DNA of 64,000 nt, from positions 22,445-86,444 of the forward strand of contig CAUZRQ010000009.1 of assembly GCA_963582065.1 (NCBI GenBank), in the 5' to 3' direction. The notes beneath the pieces are model-generated. The model had not been told where the DNA came from, searched no databases, and saw nothing but the letters and a program-made list of their open reading frames with translations. The stretch comes from UBA8437 sp963582065. GTDB taxonomy: Bacteria; Planctomycetota; Planctomycetia; Planctomycetales; Planctomycetaceae. Within the stretch, counting starts at the first letter, position 1. Each line of letters starts with the position of its first letter. Made by a program: the position numbers and the translations under genes. Of this stretch, positions 51,880 to 62,900 are shown one piece after another.

Positions 51880-54800
51880 TCAGGCTCCCGCCTCACCGGC
51901 CACGCGATTCTGGAAGGCAAAGATGACCAGGCCGGCCAGGAACACCGCAAAGCCCAGCCAGGCCAGGCCGCCGGGCAGCAACAGGTAACTGATCAGGCCC
52001 ACTCCGATCAGCCCCTTGGCCAGGTGCCGCTTCAACAGGTCCAACGTCCCGGGACGACGCAGCGCGACAATCACCCCGATTCCCGCACCCAGCCAGGCGA
52101 TCGTCCACAACAGGTTCATCCCCTGCTGGATTGACTCGCGGGGCCTCATCGACAACTCGAGCTTCGGGTTCTCACCGGTCGTGGCAAATCGCAAGGCCTG
52201 GCCACCGGTGGGGATCTCGAAGTCGACCGAAAGGCCACCGGCGACGTCGGCGTGCAACTCCTGGCCGGCACGAGTCACGGAATCCAGGTCCCCCAACTGT
52301 AGCCCCTGGCCACCTTGTGCGACAGATAATGCCGGCGCGGGAATCAAACTCGTCACGTCATTCTGAAACCGCTGATTCTGGACCTGCTGCTGGACGGTCT
52401 GCCGCTGCTGGACAACCTGTTTCTGCTCCTCCTTTTCGGCGGCCTGGTTCAGGCCGGCGATCTGGCTGAGACTCTGCTCGCGACGGCGCTGCCTGGTTTC
52501 ACGTGTTCGCAGCTTTCCGCTCGCAGCCGCTTCACCGATTTTCTGCCCCTTGACGACGTCACCCTTGCCGCCCTTGGTCGGCCTGCTGCCCGGTTTGGCA
52601 GCGGGCAGCTTCAGCTTGAAGTTGAAATCCCGACCGTCACGATCCGGCTTCTGGGTTTTCTCTGTTTCTGCCAATACCGCGTTGCCGCGGAACAACCGGT
52701 AGTTGTTCGCGAAGATCTGGGCCTTCTGGACCGCCTCGTCCTGGCCCTCGAGACTCTTCGAATCGTCGACGTTCGACACGCGTTGCTTGCCGTCGTCGAC
52801 CTGGATCCGGTCCAGCGCCTTGCGGTACCGGGCCTGGAAGTCGCGGTTCTGGAGCGTGAAGTCCGCCGCGTCGTCGGCGTTGAATCCGCCGGGTCGATTC
52901 GGTCGACCGTTGCCGGTGAAATTGTCCAGCTCAACCCCGAGGCTCTTGAGATTCCGGGCGGCCTTGTACTTGGCCTTGCCGCTGGACTTGCTCTCGAGCA
53001 CACCCAACAGGTAATTGGCATCGTTCAGCGCCGCCCGCTGCTGGTTCAACTCGATCCTGTCACTGCCGACCAGTGCCAGGTTGGTCCCCTTGCCATCGAC
53101 CGGCTCGACATCCAGTTCGTTCGGCAGGTGCACCGTCCATGAGGTCTCCTCGACCTTCATCCCATGCTCCTGGAACGGCGACCCGGTCGCATCCTCATCC
53201 CCGTCCTTCCGGGGCGGTACCACGATCGGAACCGGAATGGCCCGCTTGTCGGGGACCAGGTGCAAACCGGTGGGCAACGCAGCCCGTCCGGAAAATCGAC
53301 CGGCCAGGACCATCCTGACCGGGAACGAAAGATCCCCTTCGCTGGTGTTGGGCAGCGCAACCAGGACCACGTTGTACTTCCGAGCTTCTTCCGAATCGAC
53401 CGGCCGCGACTGATTCCCACCGACGGACACAGCCAGCACACGGGATTTCTCGGGAATCTGCACCGCCAGAAACTGCTGGGCGCGGTTGCGGATCGTGTAA
53501 ACCACCTCGGTCCGCCAGCTGCCATCAGCCGCCAGCACCGTCACCAACTCGGCCAACTGCACCTTCGCGGTGGTCTGCCGCAGGGCGTGGGACCTCGTGT
53601 AATTCCACACCGGCATCGACGCCCGCGGCAACACCCGCCACATCCCCGTCGCCTGTTCGTACAACGACGAATCGATCCGGACCCGTAACCGACCCAGGTC
53701 ATCCTTCTCGACCCGCTCGACACCCGCTTCATCCCCCAACTTCAACGTGCCGGTGGACTGGTTGATCAGGATCACGTACCGCTGCTGGGTCTCCACCGCC
53801 TTGTAGGTCACCGAGGTTTCTCCCTGGTCGTCGGTCTCGGTGGCCGGTTGTTCGAAGACGACCCGGGGCGAAGGAACGGTCGCCGAGCGAGACGAGGGCG
53901 GTGGCAGAGTGGCCTGGGCGATCAGGAACAACCTTTCGCGGACCGGCTGCCGGAGCGTGACGATCCAGCGAACCCGGCCGGTGTCGTCGTCGCCGACCGG
54001 CAGGGGGCGGACTTCACGGATCCGCGGGTCGGAAAACCTCAGGCGACCCTTCAACCAGCCCGGCGTCGTGAACACGAATTCGTCGGCAGCGGCCTGGGTG
54101 ATCTGCCACGACAGCGCCAGCGAATGGTCCACCAGCGTGTCGGTGACGGTGACCAGCGAAACAACCGTGGCCTGTATCCCCGGCACCGCCCGCTTGATCG
54201 CCAGGACGACCGGCTTGGTCGAGATCCCGCCCGCGACAAAAGCGAACCGCGGCTTGCGGGGGTCGAGCTGCCTGAGAACAGCGGCGGCGGCAGACGGATT
54301 GATCGACCGCCACTCGGCCCGATCGATGATCCTCGCCGAGAACGCCTCGTCGAGCCAAACCATCATCTGGCTGGTCAACCGCCCGACGCCCAGTGGCTGG
54401 GGCAACCGGATTTCGGGTGACCGCGGCAGAACCCCCTCGAGCGCCACTTCGATGGCCCCCGTCCGTGGCCCATTGAACTCGAGCGTCAGCCGCCGGTTTC
54501 CGTCATCGTCAGCGTGCACGAACCAGTCAGCCAATGCCGTGGCTTCGACGCTGACGGGCAGGTAGTCCACCGGCAGGCCGAAGGTGACGCTTCCGCGAGC
54601 GGCCTGGCTGAGCTGCCACTTGACCTGGGACGCCAGCCGCACCTTGCGACGCTCGATCCGCACGGCGTGCCGCGCCACCGCGTTCGCCTCGGGCATTCGA
54701 CGCGTCAGCCGCAACGTCAACCCGAACGGCCGGGTGATGTACCCATAGACCAGCCGTGGCTGCAGCACGGCCTTCTTGTCGACACGAGGTTCGCCCGGCC

Positions 54801-57800
54801 CGCACCAGCCCGGACGTGCCAACCCGGCAACATCGACCTGGCGGAGATTCGAGTTGTCGGCAGCCCGCGCGGTGAACTGGTCGTCGACAAACACGGCCAA
54901 CTGGCCCTTGTCCCGGTCGAATCCCACCACCCGGACCGATTCGACCACCAGTTCGGTCGATCGGTCTCCAACACGGCGGTCCTGGAACAGGTCGACCCGC
55001 ACCACCGTCTCGTCGTTAATCCGCCGGCGGAAGAACACCCGCAGTCGTCGTTGCCCGTCCTCGGTCTCGACATCCCAGCCGCCGACATCCACCCCCGTGA
55101 CCCGCTGGACGCTGACACTGGCGGGCAGCGAGAACGCCACCTCCGGCAGGCTGCCCTGGCGGACCCGGAAACGGTAGTGACCCCGGTGACGCACACCGGG
55201 ATCGGACACGTGGATCGAGGTGAAGGATTCGAGTTGCACCAGGCCGTCTGCCGCGTCGGCGGCCTGCTTCGGCTGCCAGGTCACCCGCAGCGGGCCGCCG
55301 GCATCCACACCCAACTCGATCGACTCGTTCCCGTCCACCACGCGGCGACGGTGACGGGTCGTCGATCCGTTGACACGCACCAGCAGGTCGCGATCGGGAA
55401 GGTCGAACCGGAACCGACCCACCGGAACCGGGGCCAGGGTCACCGAGAAGCGGCCGGCGGGTCCCGAGCGGACCAGCGGCACCTCGCAGTCGATTTCCAG
55501 GCGATGAGCCCCCCGCCGGTCGAGAACCACCGCCAGGGGGTAGGCTCCGGATTTGGCCCGGGTGACGATCGGAGCGGGCTTACCGTTGAGCCGGCTGTTG
55601 ACAACAGCCACCGCACCGATGGGAATCGGCAACACGACCTGTCCGTCGCGAAAACTGTACATCTGCAGCTCACCCCGCAACGCGATCCGCGGACCGACAC
55701 CATCGGCAGCCGGCAACACGCGGGCCCGCCACGACACGTCGGCCACCACGCCGGGCCGTGGTGCGGGAGCCAGGACCTGGCGATCGGGATAAGCCAGGTT
55801 CCATAACCGCAGGAATTCGCTGCGGGGCACCAGGACGCGATTCGCCTCGCGAGGATCCTGTCCCGGCTCGAAGGGGATGATCTCCAGCGGCCGCACCACC
55901 GGTGGTACCGGTGGGCTCGTTCGCTGGCGGATCTGCGAAATCGGTTGGGACCCTGGTTGCGGTGCCGACGGAGCCTTCACCTGGGCCGGGCCCGACTGCG
56001 ACAGCAGTGAAACGGCCAGCAACAGGCCGCCGCCGAACCGGAAAATATTTCGGTTCAGGTTGGCTCGAAACCACGCCCAGCCGGTTCCCGTCCGCCCGAT
56101 CAAGGCAATCACCAGCCAGAGCACTGAGCCGGCTGCGGCGCCCAGAAAGAGACCGTCGAGGAGAATGTGCCACGAGACGGGCAGGATCGTGACCAGCGCC
56201 AGCGGCCCGATCAGTGCGCCGATCAGCGCCACCGACCGTTCGACAACGGGACGCCGCCTGAGGAACCAGCAGGCGATCACCACCAACACGACAAAGAAGA
56301 TCCGGCCGGTCCCCTGGGACTCGATGTCCTGGTAGGCAATGTCCAGGTCGGACGTCCGGCCGGACTCGCGGCTGCCCAGGAAGTGGAAGTGTCGCTCTAC
56401 GGTTCCCGCCGGCGGTCTGAGGTCCAACGCCAACGACATCACGGCGCCCGTGGTGGGAATGGATTCCGCTTTCGACGTTTCGGCGTCAGCAACTTGAGCC
56501 AGGTCGTCTGTTCCCGGTGACATCGGGACGCGGTTCGGATCGGTGGGTCGTTGCCCGGCCGGCCCGGCGAACCCGGGACGGTTTTCGTCGTTATCGGAAG
56601 CGGGTTTCGCACCGGCCGGTCGTGGCGATCCGGCCATCGGCTTCTTGGCAGATTCGGATTGTGGGCTCTGTTCGTTCACCACGGACCGATCCAGCTTGTT
56701 GGAAGCGCCCAACCGACGTTCGCCGCCGTCGGCGAAACCCCCCATGCCTCCCCCCATGCCTCCCCCGCCCCCTCCAAAACTCCCGTCCATTCGACTTTCG
56801 GCCTCCGCCACATCGGAACTCACTGCCGACTGGGGAGCCATCATCGCCGAATCAGCCATTTCCATTCCCGTTGAGATGTTTCTCGAGAACCCCGGTGCCT
56901 GTGCCGTCAACAGCATGAAGGGCAGCACCGTTCCCAGTACCAGCAGCACCGCGGTGGCGGTCAACAACCCGACATATCGCCGGCGGCGAAACGCCAGAGT
57001 CAACACGGCGATCACCCCGGTGACGATCAGCAGCACCACCAGCCGCGAGAGCAGATTGGTGGGCGAAAGATTGCGCAGCGAGTCCTTCAGGGCACCCAGC
57101 AGGCTGACCTGGCTCAGGTCGCCGCTGGGAACAAAACGGCCATCGGACTCCACGACCAGGGTCTGCCAGGGGTGGTGCAGCACCCAGCTTTGTTCGAGTA
57201 TTTCGATCGGACGAGGGCCTTGCGATCCCCTGGCCAGCAACACCACCGGTGCATCCTGGACCAGCCGGTCCGATCTCCGCAACGCCTTGACCTCCGAACG
57301 GTAGAACACCTCCAGCGAATGGCGGCCGGCCCCCTGGGCATCAACCGGCCAGCCAACCACGAAGATCATGCTGTCCTGGTCGGGCGCACTCTGTTGCCGA
57401 TGCGCCTTGACCGGCTTCCCGTCGACCGTGACTGCCCACAACGACCGGTGCTCCTCGGGTCGCCCACCCAGGTCAACCAGCAGGCTCTGCACACCGGCGG
57501 CGGTCAGGTCGAACGAGGCCCGGTGCTGCATTTCTCCGGTACGGGCCAGGATGCTGGTCACCGTGCTGCCATGGCAGACGGCCTGTGCCACCGTACCGTG
57601 GTCGAAGCGTGACTCACCCAGCGTGACGTGGTACCCGGGGACCAGGTAACGGTAGGCCTTCACGATCCGTTCTCGAGGACGATATCGCGTCGACGGAAGG
57701 TCGATCGGATCGATCTCGGCCAACCCGGTCGCCCGGTCCCCCTCGGCCACCGCCCGCTCGAATGCCGCCACGTCGACCTGCTGGTCATCGGCAGCCTCGA

Positions 57801-59991
57801 TCGCCACGTACCCGTTGTCCCGGTCGGCACCGATCACCGCCAGGGTCGGCAACCGGAACTCCGACCCACCACCCAACGCCTTACGTGTCAGCGTCAGGTC
57901 GACGGCCAGCGACAACCGGTTGCGGACGAACTTGTCGAGTTTCAGGATCCAGCGGCGGCGGTTAGCGACTGGAGGTGCCGGGAGTTGTTCGACGATCCGA
58001 CTCGCCGAATCGAGCAACCGAAACCTCAGGTCCTTCCCGACCCACTCGGGCAATTCGATCACCACCTCGCGGACTCCGCCACCCTGGATATCGAGATGTG
58101 ATTCGAGGTGGATCGAGAGTGTTTCGGGATCGAGCCGTGCGACAGTCAGCGATTCGGCCGAGAGCCGGGCCGGAAACCGGCCGATCTGCAGCTTGCCCGA
58201 CACCCGTGGAGACTGGTAACTGTACCCCAGCCGCTGTCCCTGCAGTTTCAGGTTGGCGTGGTCGAGTCCGACCAGATCGTAGGCCACCACCTCGAACTCG
58301 TCGGGGGCCCGGATCAGGTACCGACCCTCGACGATCAGTCCCGCCTGGTGCTCCCGGTCTTCTCCGGCGATCTCCAGGGCGATGTCCGGCAACGGCACCG
58401 GGCGTTTTCTCACGCTGCTCAACGGCCAGTTCTCCAGGTCGCGATGTGCCAGGACACTCACGCTCACCTCGACCCCCTCGGGAACCGCCTTGGCGAACCC
58501 CACCCGCAACCGCTGACGACCGTCGGCACCGGGCAGCCGCTGCCAGGAGACCGACTTGCCGGCCACCCGCACGCCGGTGATGTTCCAGCCATCGGGAATC
58601 GAGAAATCGACCTGGAACAACGACGAAAACCGGCTCTCGATCCTCGCGTCGGTGACCAGGTCGAGACCGTCGTCGGAAATCTTCAGCAGCGTGGCCAGCG
58701 CCGCCTGCAGTTCCTGCCGCTTGGTTTCGGTGGCAAACGACAGCGAGAAGTCCTCGCGCCAGGCATCAAACCGCATCGCGGTGCTGCCGGCCGGGATCTT
58801 CTCGAGGATCTTCGTGAGGATCATGGCATCAGGTACTCGACGCACTCCGATCGCCTGGCCCGACTGCAATCGCACTCCCGGAGGCGAATGGACCAGTACC
58901 TGGCCGATATGCGAGGTGACTCCCGAGAATCTCAATCGCGGGACCTGCCAAAGTTGACCGACCGCCGTCGTCATCACGCCACGGAAACTCACTCGGCGTG
59001 ACCCGGTGAACCTCTGGCGGAAATGCAGCGTGATTCTCGTCAGTTGGACGTTGTCCGGATCGTCGGCCAGTTCCCAGCTCTCCAGCCCACTCGAGGCCAC
59101 GTCGGTGATCTCCAGCGTCCGCGGCACCGTCGCCACGAACTCGTCGAGTGCCTTCCCGAAGACCTCCAGGCCTGTCACCGCCTGCCAGGTCACCTCGCCG
59201 GGTGCCACGCCGACGCCGAAGGCGGTCGAGGCGAATACCAGCGCATCGCCGGCTCGCTGGGCCTGGCGATCTGTCACCGCCAGCCGGATGTCACGTCGGC
59301 CTCCCACCGGCAGGTTGTAGGTGGCCGGCTGATCGGCCGCCGCCGGTCGGCGGACCGACAGACCATCGACCAGCAGATGCTTGCCGGCCGGCAGGTGTAC
59401 GATCAGCGACGCCGTCGCCGCCGGAACCAGCCCGAAGGCCGCCACCCTGTCGCTTCCCACAGCGGCCAGCGGGGTCGAGAGACCCAGTTCCAGCGTGGCG
59501 GCGCCGACCGTGTCATGGAACAACTCCAGCCCCGACACGGACGCCTTCTTTCGGGTCAACTGGAAACGAGCCACCCGGGCCGCCCTGCCCCCCAGAACGG
59601 CCTTTTCGACCGAAACGCCCCGCAGCGGCAACCTCAAGGACTGCCAACCACGAACGAATTGCCGGAATCGGACCGAGGTGTCGATCAACAACTGATCGCC
59701 GTTGGGACGAGCCGTGTAGACAACCTCACGCAACACCAGCGCTGTCGGAGTGCGGGGCCGGTCCAATTCGTTCTTGGCCGCCAACCCACGCAACTTGTTG
59801 TACTCGGCCTTCTCGAGCAACACGCCGCGGCGATCTCGGTCGATGATCGCTCCGAGATCCTCGATCGGGATGAAGACCCGCCGTGGTCGCGTCGGAGCGA
59901 CCGGCGACTGGGCCGGCAATGATCCCACCAGGGCCAGCACGGCCACCAGGCCCGACAGGATCCGACAACTTCTCTTATGCAATCCAGTCAC
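51880..59991 (-). CDS. giant (2703 aa) exported membrane protein with two related modules
   Basis: The GTG start overlaps the stop of the upstream gene (GTGA). A signal peptide (ILSGLVAVLALVGSLPAQS) leads into module A, which opens VFIPIEDLGAIIDRDRRGVL then EYNKLRG. Near residue 975 begins a block of membrane helices and a Gly/Met-rich linker (about 1067-1094, GGGGGGMGGGMGGFADGG). More helices follow near 1230-1300. A second signal-like helix (about 1313-1335, FGGGLLLAVSLLSQSGPAQ) is followed by module B, opening IIPFEPGQDPREANRVLVP then SEFLRLWNLAY. A coiled coil (about 2517-2547) and two to three C-terminal helices end the protein. Most of it is beta-rich. Function is unknown. Confidence 0.85.
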   Translation of the reverse strand: MTGLHKRSCRILSGLVAVLALVGSLPAQSPVAPTRPRRVFIPIEDLGAIIDRDRRGVLLEKAEYNKLRGLAAKNELDRPRTPTALVLREVVYTARPNGDQLLIDTSVRFRQFVRGWQSLRLPLRGVSVEKAVLGGRAARVARFQLTRKKASVSGLELFHDTVGAATLELGLSTPLAAVGSDRVAAFGLVPAATASLIVHLPAGKHLLVDGLSVRRPAAADQPATYNLPVGGRRDIRLAVTDRQAQRAGDALVFASTAFGVGVAPGEVTWQAVTGLEVFGKALDEFVATVPRTLEITDVASSGLESWELADDPDNVQLTRITLHFRQRFTGSRRVSFRGVMTTAVGQLWQVPRLRFSGVTSHIGQVLVHSPPGVRLQSGQAIGVRRVPDAMILTKILEKIPAGSTAMRFDAWREDFSLSFATETKRQELQAALATLLKISDDGLDLVTDARIESRFSSLFQVDFSIPDGWNITGVRVAGKSVSWQRLPGADGRQRLRVGFAKAVPEGVEVSVSVLAHRDLENWPLSSVRKRPVPLPDIALEIAGEDREHQAGLIVEGRYLIRAPDEFEVVAYDLVGLDHANLKLQGQRLGYSYQSPRVSGKLQIGRFPARLSAESLTVARLDPETLSIHLESHLDIQGGGVREVVIELPEWVGKDLRFRLLDSASRIVEQLPAPPVANRRRWILKLDKFVRNRLSLAVDLTLTRKALGGGSEFRLPTLAVIGADRDNGYVAIEAADDQQVDVAAFERAVAEGDRATGLAEIDPIDLPSTRYRPRERIVKAYRYLVPGYHVTLGESRFDHGTVAQAVCHGSTVTSILARTGEMQHRASFDLTAAGVQSLLVDLGGRPEEHRSLWAVTVDGKPVKAHRQQSAPDQDSMIFVVGWPVDAQGAGRHSLEVFYRSEVKALRRSDRLVQDAPVVLLARGSQGPRPIEILEQSWVLHHPWQTLVVESDGRFVPSGDLSQVSLLGALKDSLRNLSPTNLLSRLVVLLIVTGVIAVLTLAFRRRRYVGLLTATAVLLVLGTVLPFMLLTAQAPGFSRNISTGMEMADSAMMAPQSAVSSDVAEAESRMDGSFGGGGGGMGGGMGGFADGGERRLGASNKLDRSVVNEQSPQSESAKKPMAGSPRPAGAKPASDNDENRPGFAGPAGQRPTDPNRVPMSPGTDDLAQVADAETSKAESIPTTGAVMSLALDLRPPAGTVERHFHFLGSRESGRTSDLDIAYQDIESQGTGRIFFVVLVVIACWFLRRRPVVERSVALIGALIGPLALVTILPVSWHILLDGLFLGAAAGSVLWLVIALIGRTGTGWAWFRANLNRNIFRFGGGLLLAVSLLSQSGPAQVKAPSAPQPGSQPISQIRQRTSPPVPPVVRPLEIIPFEPGQDPREANRVLVPRSEFLRLWNLAYPDRQVLAPAPRPGVVADVSWRARVLPAADGVGPRIALRGELQMYSFRDGQVVLPIPIGAVAVVNSRLNGKPAPIVTRAKSGAYPLAVVLDRRGAHRLEIDCEVPLVRSGPAGRFSVTLAPVPVGRFRFDLPDRDLLVRVNGSTTRHRRRVVDGNESIELGVDAGGPLRVTWQPKQAADAADGLVQLESFTSIHVSDPGVRHRGHYRFRVRQGSLPEVAFSLPASVSVQRVTGVDVGGWDVETEDGQRRLRVFFRRRINDETVVRVDLFQDRRVGDRSTELVVESVRVVGFDRDKGQLAVFVDDQFTARAADNSNLRQVDVAGLARPGWCGPGEPRVDKKAVLQPRLVYGYITRPFGLTLRLTRRMPEANAVARHAVRIERRKVRLASQVKWQLSQAARGSVTFGLPVDYLPVSVEATALADWFVHADDDGNRRLTLEFNGPRTGAIEVALEGVLPRSPEIRLPQPLGVGRLTSQMMVWLDEAFSARIIDRAEWRSINPSAAAAVLRQLDPRKPRFAFVAGGISTKPVVLAIKRAVPGIQATVVSLVTVTDTLVDHSLALSWQITQAAADEFVFTTPGWLKGRLRFSDPRIREVRPLPVGDDDTGRVRWIVTLRQPVRERLFLIAQATLPPPSSRSATVPSPRVVFEQPATETDDQGETSVTYKAVETQQRYVILINQSTGTLKLGDEAGVERVEKDDLGRLRVRIDSSLYEQATGMWRVLPRASMPVWNYTRSHALRQTTAKVQLAELVTVLAADGSWRTEVVYTIRNRAQQFLAVQIPEKSRVLAVSVGGNQSRPVDSEEARKYNVVLVALPNTSEGDLSFPVRMVLAGRFSGRAALPTGLHLVPDKRAIPVPIVVPPRKDGDEDATGSPFQEHGMKVEETSWTVHLPNELDVEPVDGKGTNLALVGSDRIELNQQRAALNDANYLLGVLESKSSGKAKYKAARNLKSLGVELDNFTGNGRPNRPGGFNADDAADFTLQNRDFQARYRKALDRIQVDDGKQRVSNVDDSKSLEGQDEAVQKAQIFANNYRLFRGNAVLAETEKTQKPDRDGRDFNFKLKLPAAKPGSRPTKGGKGDVVKGQKIGEAAASGKLRTRETRQRRREQSLSQIAGLNQAAEKEEQKQVVQQRQTVQQQVQNQRFQNDVTSLIPAPALSVAQGGQGLQLGDLDSVTRAGQELHADVAGGLSVDFEIPTGGQALRFATTGENPKLELSMRPRESIQQGMNLLWTIAWLGAGIGVIVALRRPGTLDLLKRHLAKGLIGVGLISYLLLPGGLAWLGFAVFLAGLVIFAFQNRVAGEAGA

Positions 59992-62900
59992 TTCGACGAC
60001 TCCGTCTCGTCGTCTGATTCGGTGGACGACTTACCGGTGAGCTTCTTGAACAGCGATGACACTCCGGAGGAATGCTGAAAACCGACCACCGCCGCCAACA
60101 TCCACGCGGCCCCGCCAAAGCCAATCCCCCATCGGGCGGCCATCAGTGCCTCGGCCACGCTGTCAGCGTAGGACAACGACATCAGCGAGACGATAAACGT
60201 GGCGATCAACACCACGCTCAACCGATTGCTCCACGGAGTCCACAGCAGCACGCAACCGATGGCGAAGATGGGGACACTGATCCCGGCGGCCATCGACGAC
60301 GTCTCCCACCACGTCGCGGCCAGGGATTCGGCACCACCCAGGTTGCCGTAGACGATCGAGCGACCCTGCAGGGGAAGATAGCCAAGATTGGAGGTGCGTT
60401 GCTGGTCATCGAACCAGCGTTCGAGCTCGCCGTGTGGTGTCGAGAGAATCACGAAGTGCTCGGGGACTCCGACCAGCTTGTATTCCTGTGGCACGAACAC
60501 CGCGGTCCGCAATTCCTGTGTCACCACCTCCTGCTCGTCGGACCCCACGCCCCCGACCTGCGGCAGCTTGATCGACTCGCTGCTGCCGAACCAACTGTCG
60601 AAAAACGACTCCTGCGGCAGGTCGTAGCGGATCGAGAGGAAGAACTCTTCGTCGGTCGTGGTGCCCGCCACGTTGAGCGAGTAGGCCGTCCAGCCCTCCT
60701 CGACCTCCTGGTCGTCACCGGCTTTTTCGACCGGCACCCGTCCCTCGTCGACGAAGACATCCGAGATACTCGACTCATCGGGCAGGTCCACCCGCAACCG
60801 CTGCCGTTCGCTGCTCTTGAGCCGGTATCGGGCACGGACGCTGGCGGTGCCGTTCTTGTTGATCACCATCTCGACCAGGGCCCGCGACACGACCGTCTGC
60901 ACCACCTTCTCGGACTCGAACTTCCGGGTCGAGATCTTGAGGCTGACCGGTTGAACGTGGAAACGGAACGCGACCGATCCGCTCTTCGGCAACAAGTCCA
61001 ACTCCCGCACGTCGATGAACTCGAGATCCTTGAGTTGTTCACGGGGCGGCCACTTGACCTCCAGCGCGTCGTCCTTCCGAATCACCAACTCACCGGTGAT
61101 GTTGTCGTTGCTGAGATCCAGTGCCTGGGGCGGTTGGACCGGCACCGGTTTGTTTTTCCCGGTTTCTTCATCGCTGTCGTCGTCCCCGGTCTTCAGGTCC
61201 CAAGTGACCTTGAACGCCACCGGACCGGTCAACTCCTGCTGCATCACGATCGTCCAGGTCACCCAACCGTCTTCCGGCTCGCCGGGGATCTTCTCGCGGA
61301 TCGGCACCGGTCTCGAAGCACCGCCGGGGGTGGCGGTGGTGGTAATCTGGGGTTCCTGGCCAATCGACTCGGGCACCCGGATCCGGAACGTGTCGGTGCC
61401 GGCGTACTCGACGGTGAAGATCACCTTCGAATCGATCTCGACCAGTTGCTGCTTCGCGTTGGCGGTGGTGGCAACGGTGGCCGAGAGCCTGGTGGGGCGT
61501 CGGCGGGTGGTGACCGGCAGAGCCAACTGCCGGGCAGCGTCGGCGGACGGGTAGGCGGTGTACTGCCAGGCACTGGCCAACCGCGCGCGGCCGACCTTCG
61601 CTCCCAACTGGCTGCCGCGGTTGGGCTGGATCCCCGAGAGCTTCTCCTCGTCGGTGATCACCTCGAACGCGTCCGGGGCGTAGACCAGGATCGATCCGTC
61701 TTCGCGAACGACACCCAAGGGCTCGATCACCGGCAACGAGACGTCCACCGTGTCTTTCTCACCGTCGAACGCCTGGTGGGCGTTGATCGTCAGGCTCAAC
61801 GCACCCTGCCGCCGTTGCGCCAGCACGACGGTCAGGATCCTCGAGGCCTTGTCGAAGTTGTGCTCCTTGTAGGCGTCGCCGGTGACGCCGTCGAGTTCGA
61901 GACCGGCCGGCAGCTTCAGCTTCCACTCGAAGACACCGGCTCGCTCGACGGTGTACTTCAACTGAGACACCGACCTCAACTCGTCGTCACGGAAGATCAG
62001 CCGGGTGGTATGGTCGACGGTGATCCGAGGCTGCACCGGTTCGTAGGAAACCCGCAGGTCAAACCGCGGACTGAAGTACTTGTACGACCGCCCGGCGGGA
62101 CGCCGGATCGCTTGGAAGACCTCGTTGGGCTCGATCCGCACCAATCCCCGTGGCGGGGTGACATTCAGCGTCAGGTCGGCACCGTGTGTCAGCACGACCT
62201 GGCCGCTCTCGCGGACCGCGTCGAGCGAGTGGATGCCGTGGATCGTCATGCCGGGATCGTCGATCGTCGACTTCTCGATCCCCGCCGTGTCGACGCCCGA
62301 GACGGCAAAGACCTGTCCCATCGCCGGAGCGGGCCGCTCGGTGTGCACCTCGAGTACGAACTTGCCCCGCACCGCACCGATGAATTCGACGGTGACCACC
62401 TGACGTTTCTCCTCCTGGACCGGCACCCACTTGCGGATCTTGGCCTGGGTCGAAGCGACATCCAGGATCTGGTGGCCCAGGGGGACGGCAATCCGCAGTT
62501 GGGTCATCTCGCCACGCAGCACCTCGTGGTGCAGAAACACGTCGGTGTGCACCAGGCCGTCGCGAACCGAGACATGCTGGTAGTTCGAGACGCTGGTCAA
62601 CAGGTCCATGTCGGGCTTCTGACCGACACGGGGGTACCACAGGGCCGAGATCTTGGGGGTCGCACCCAGGCGGGCCCGAACCCGCGTCCGACCCTCCTCG
62701 GCCTTGACCGGCAACGCCACCAGCCGGGGTGTCAGGTCGACGGCCTGCTCGGGCCGCGGAACCGACAACTCGAACGTCGTCATCCCCACCGTGGGGCAGT
62801 CGAAATCAAAGGAATGCCCGTCGGCCGATGCGCGGATGCGTGCGGTCAACTCGAGCGTCACGACGTGAGTGCCCGGATTGGGGAACAGCAACGCGTACTG

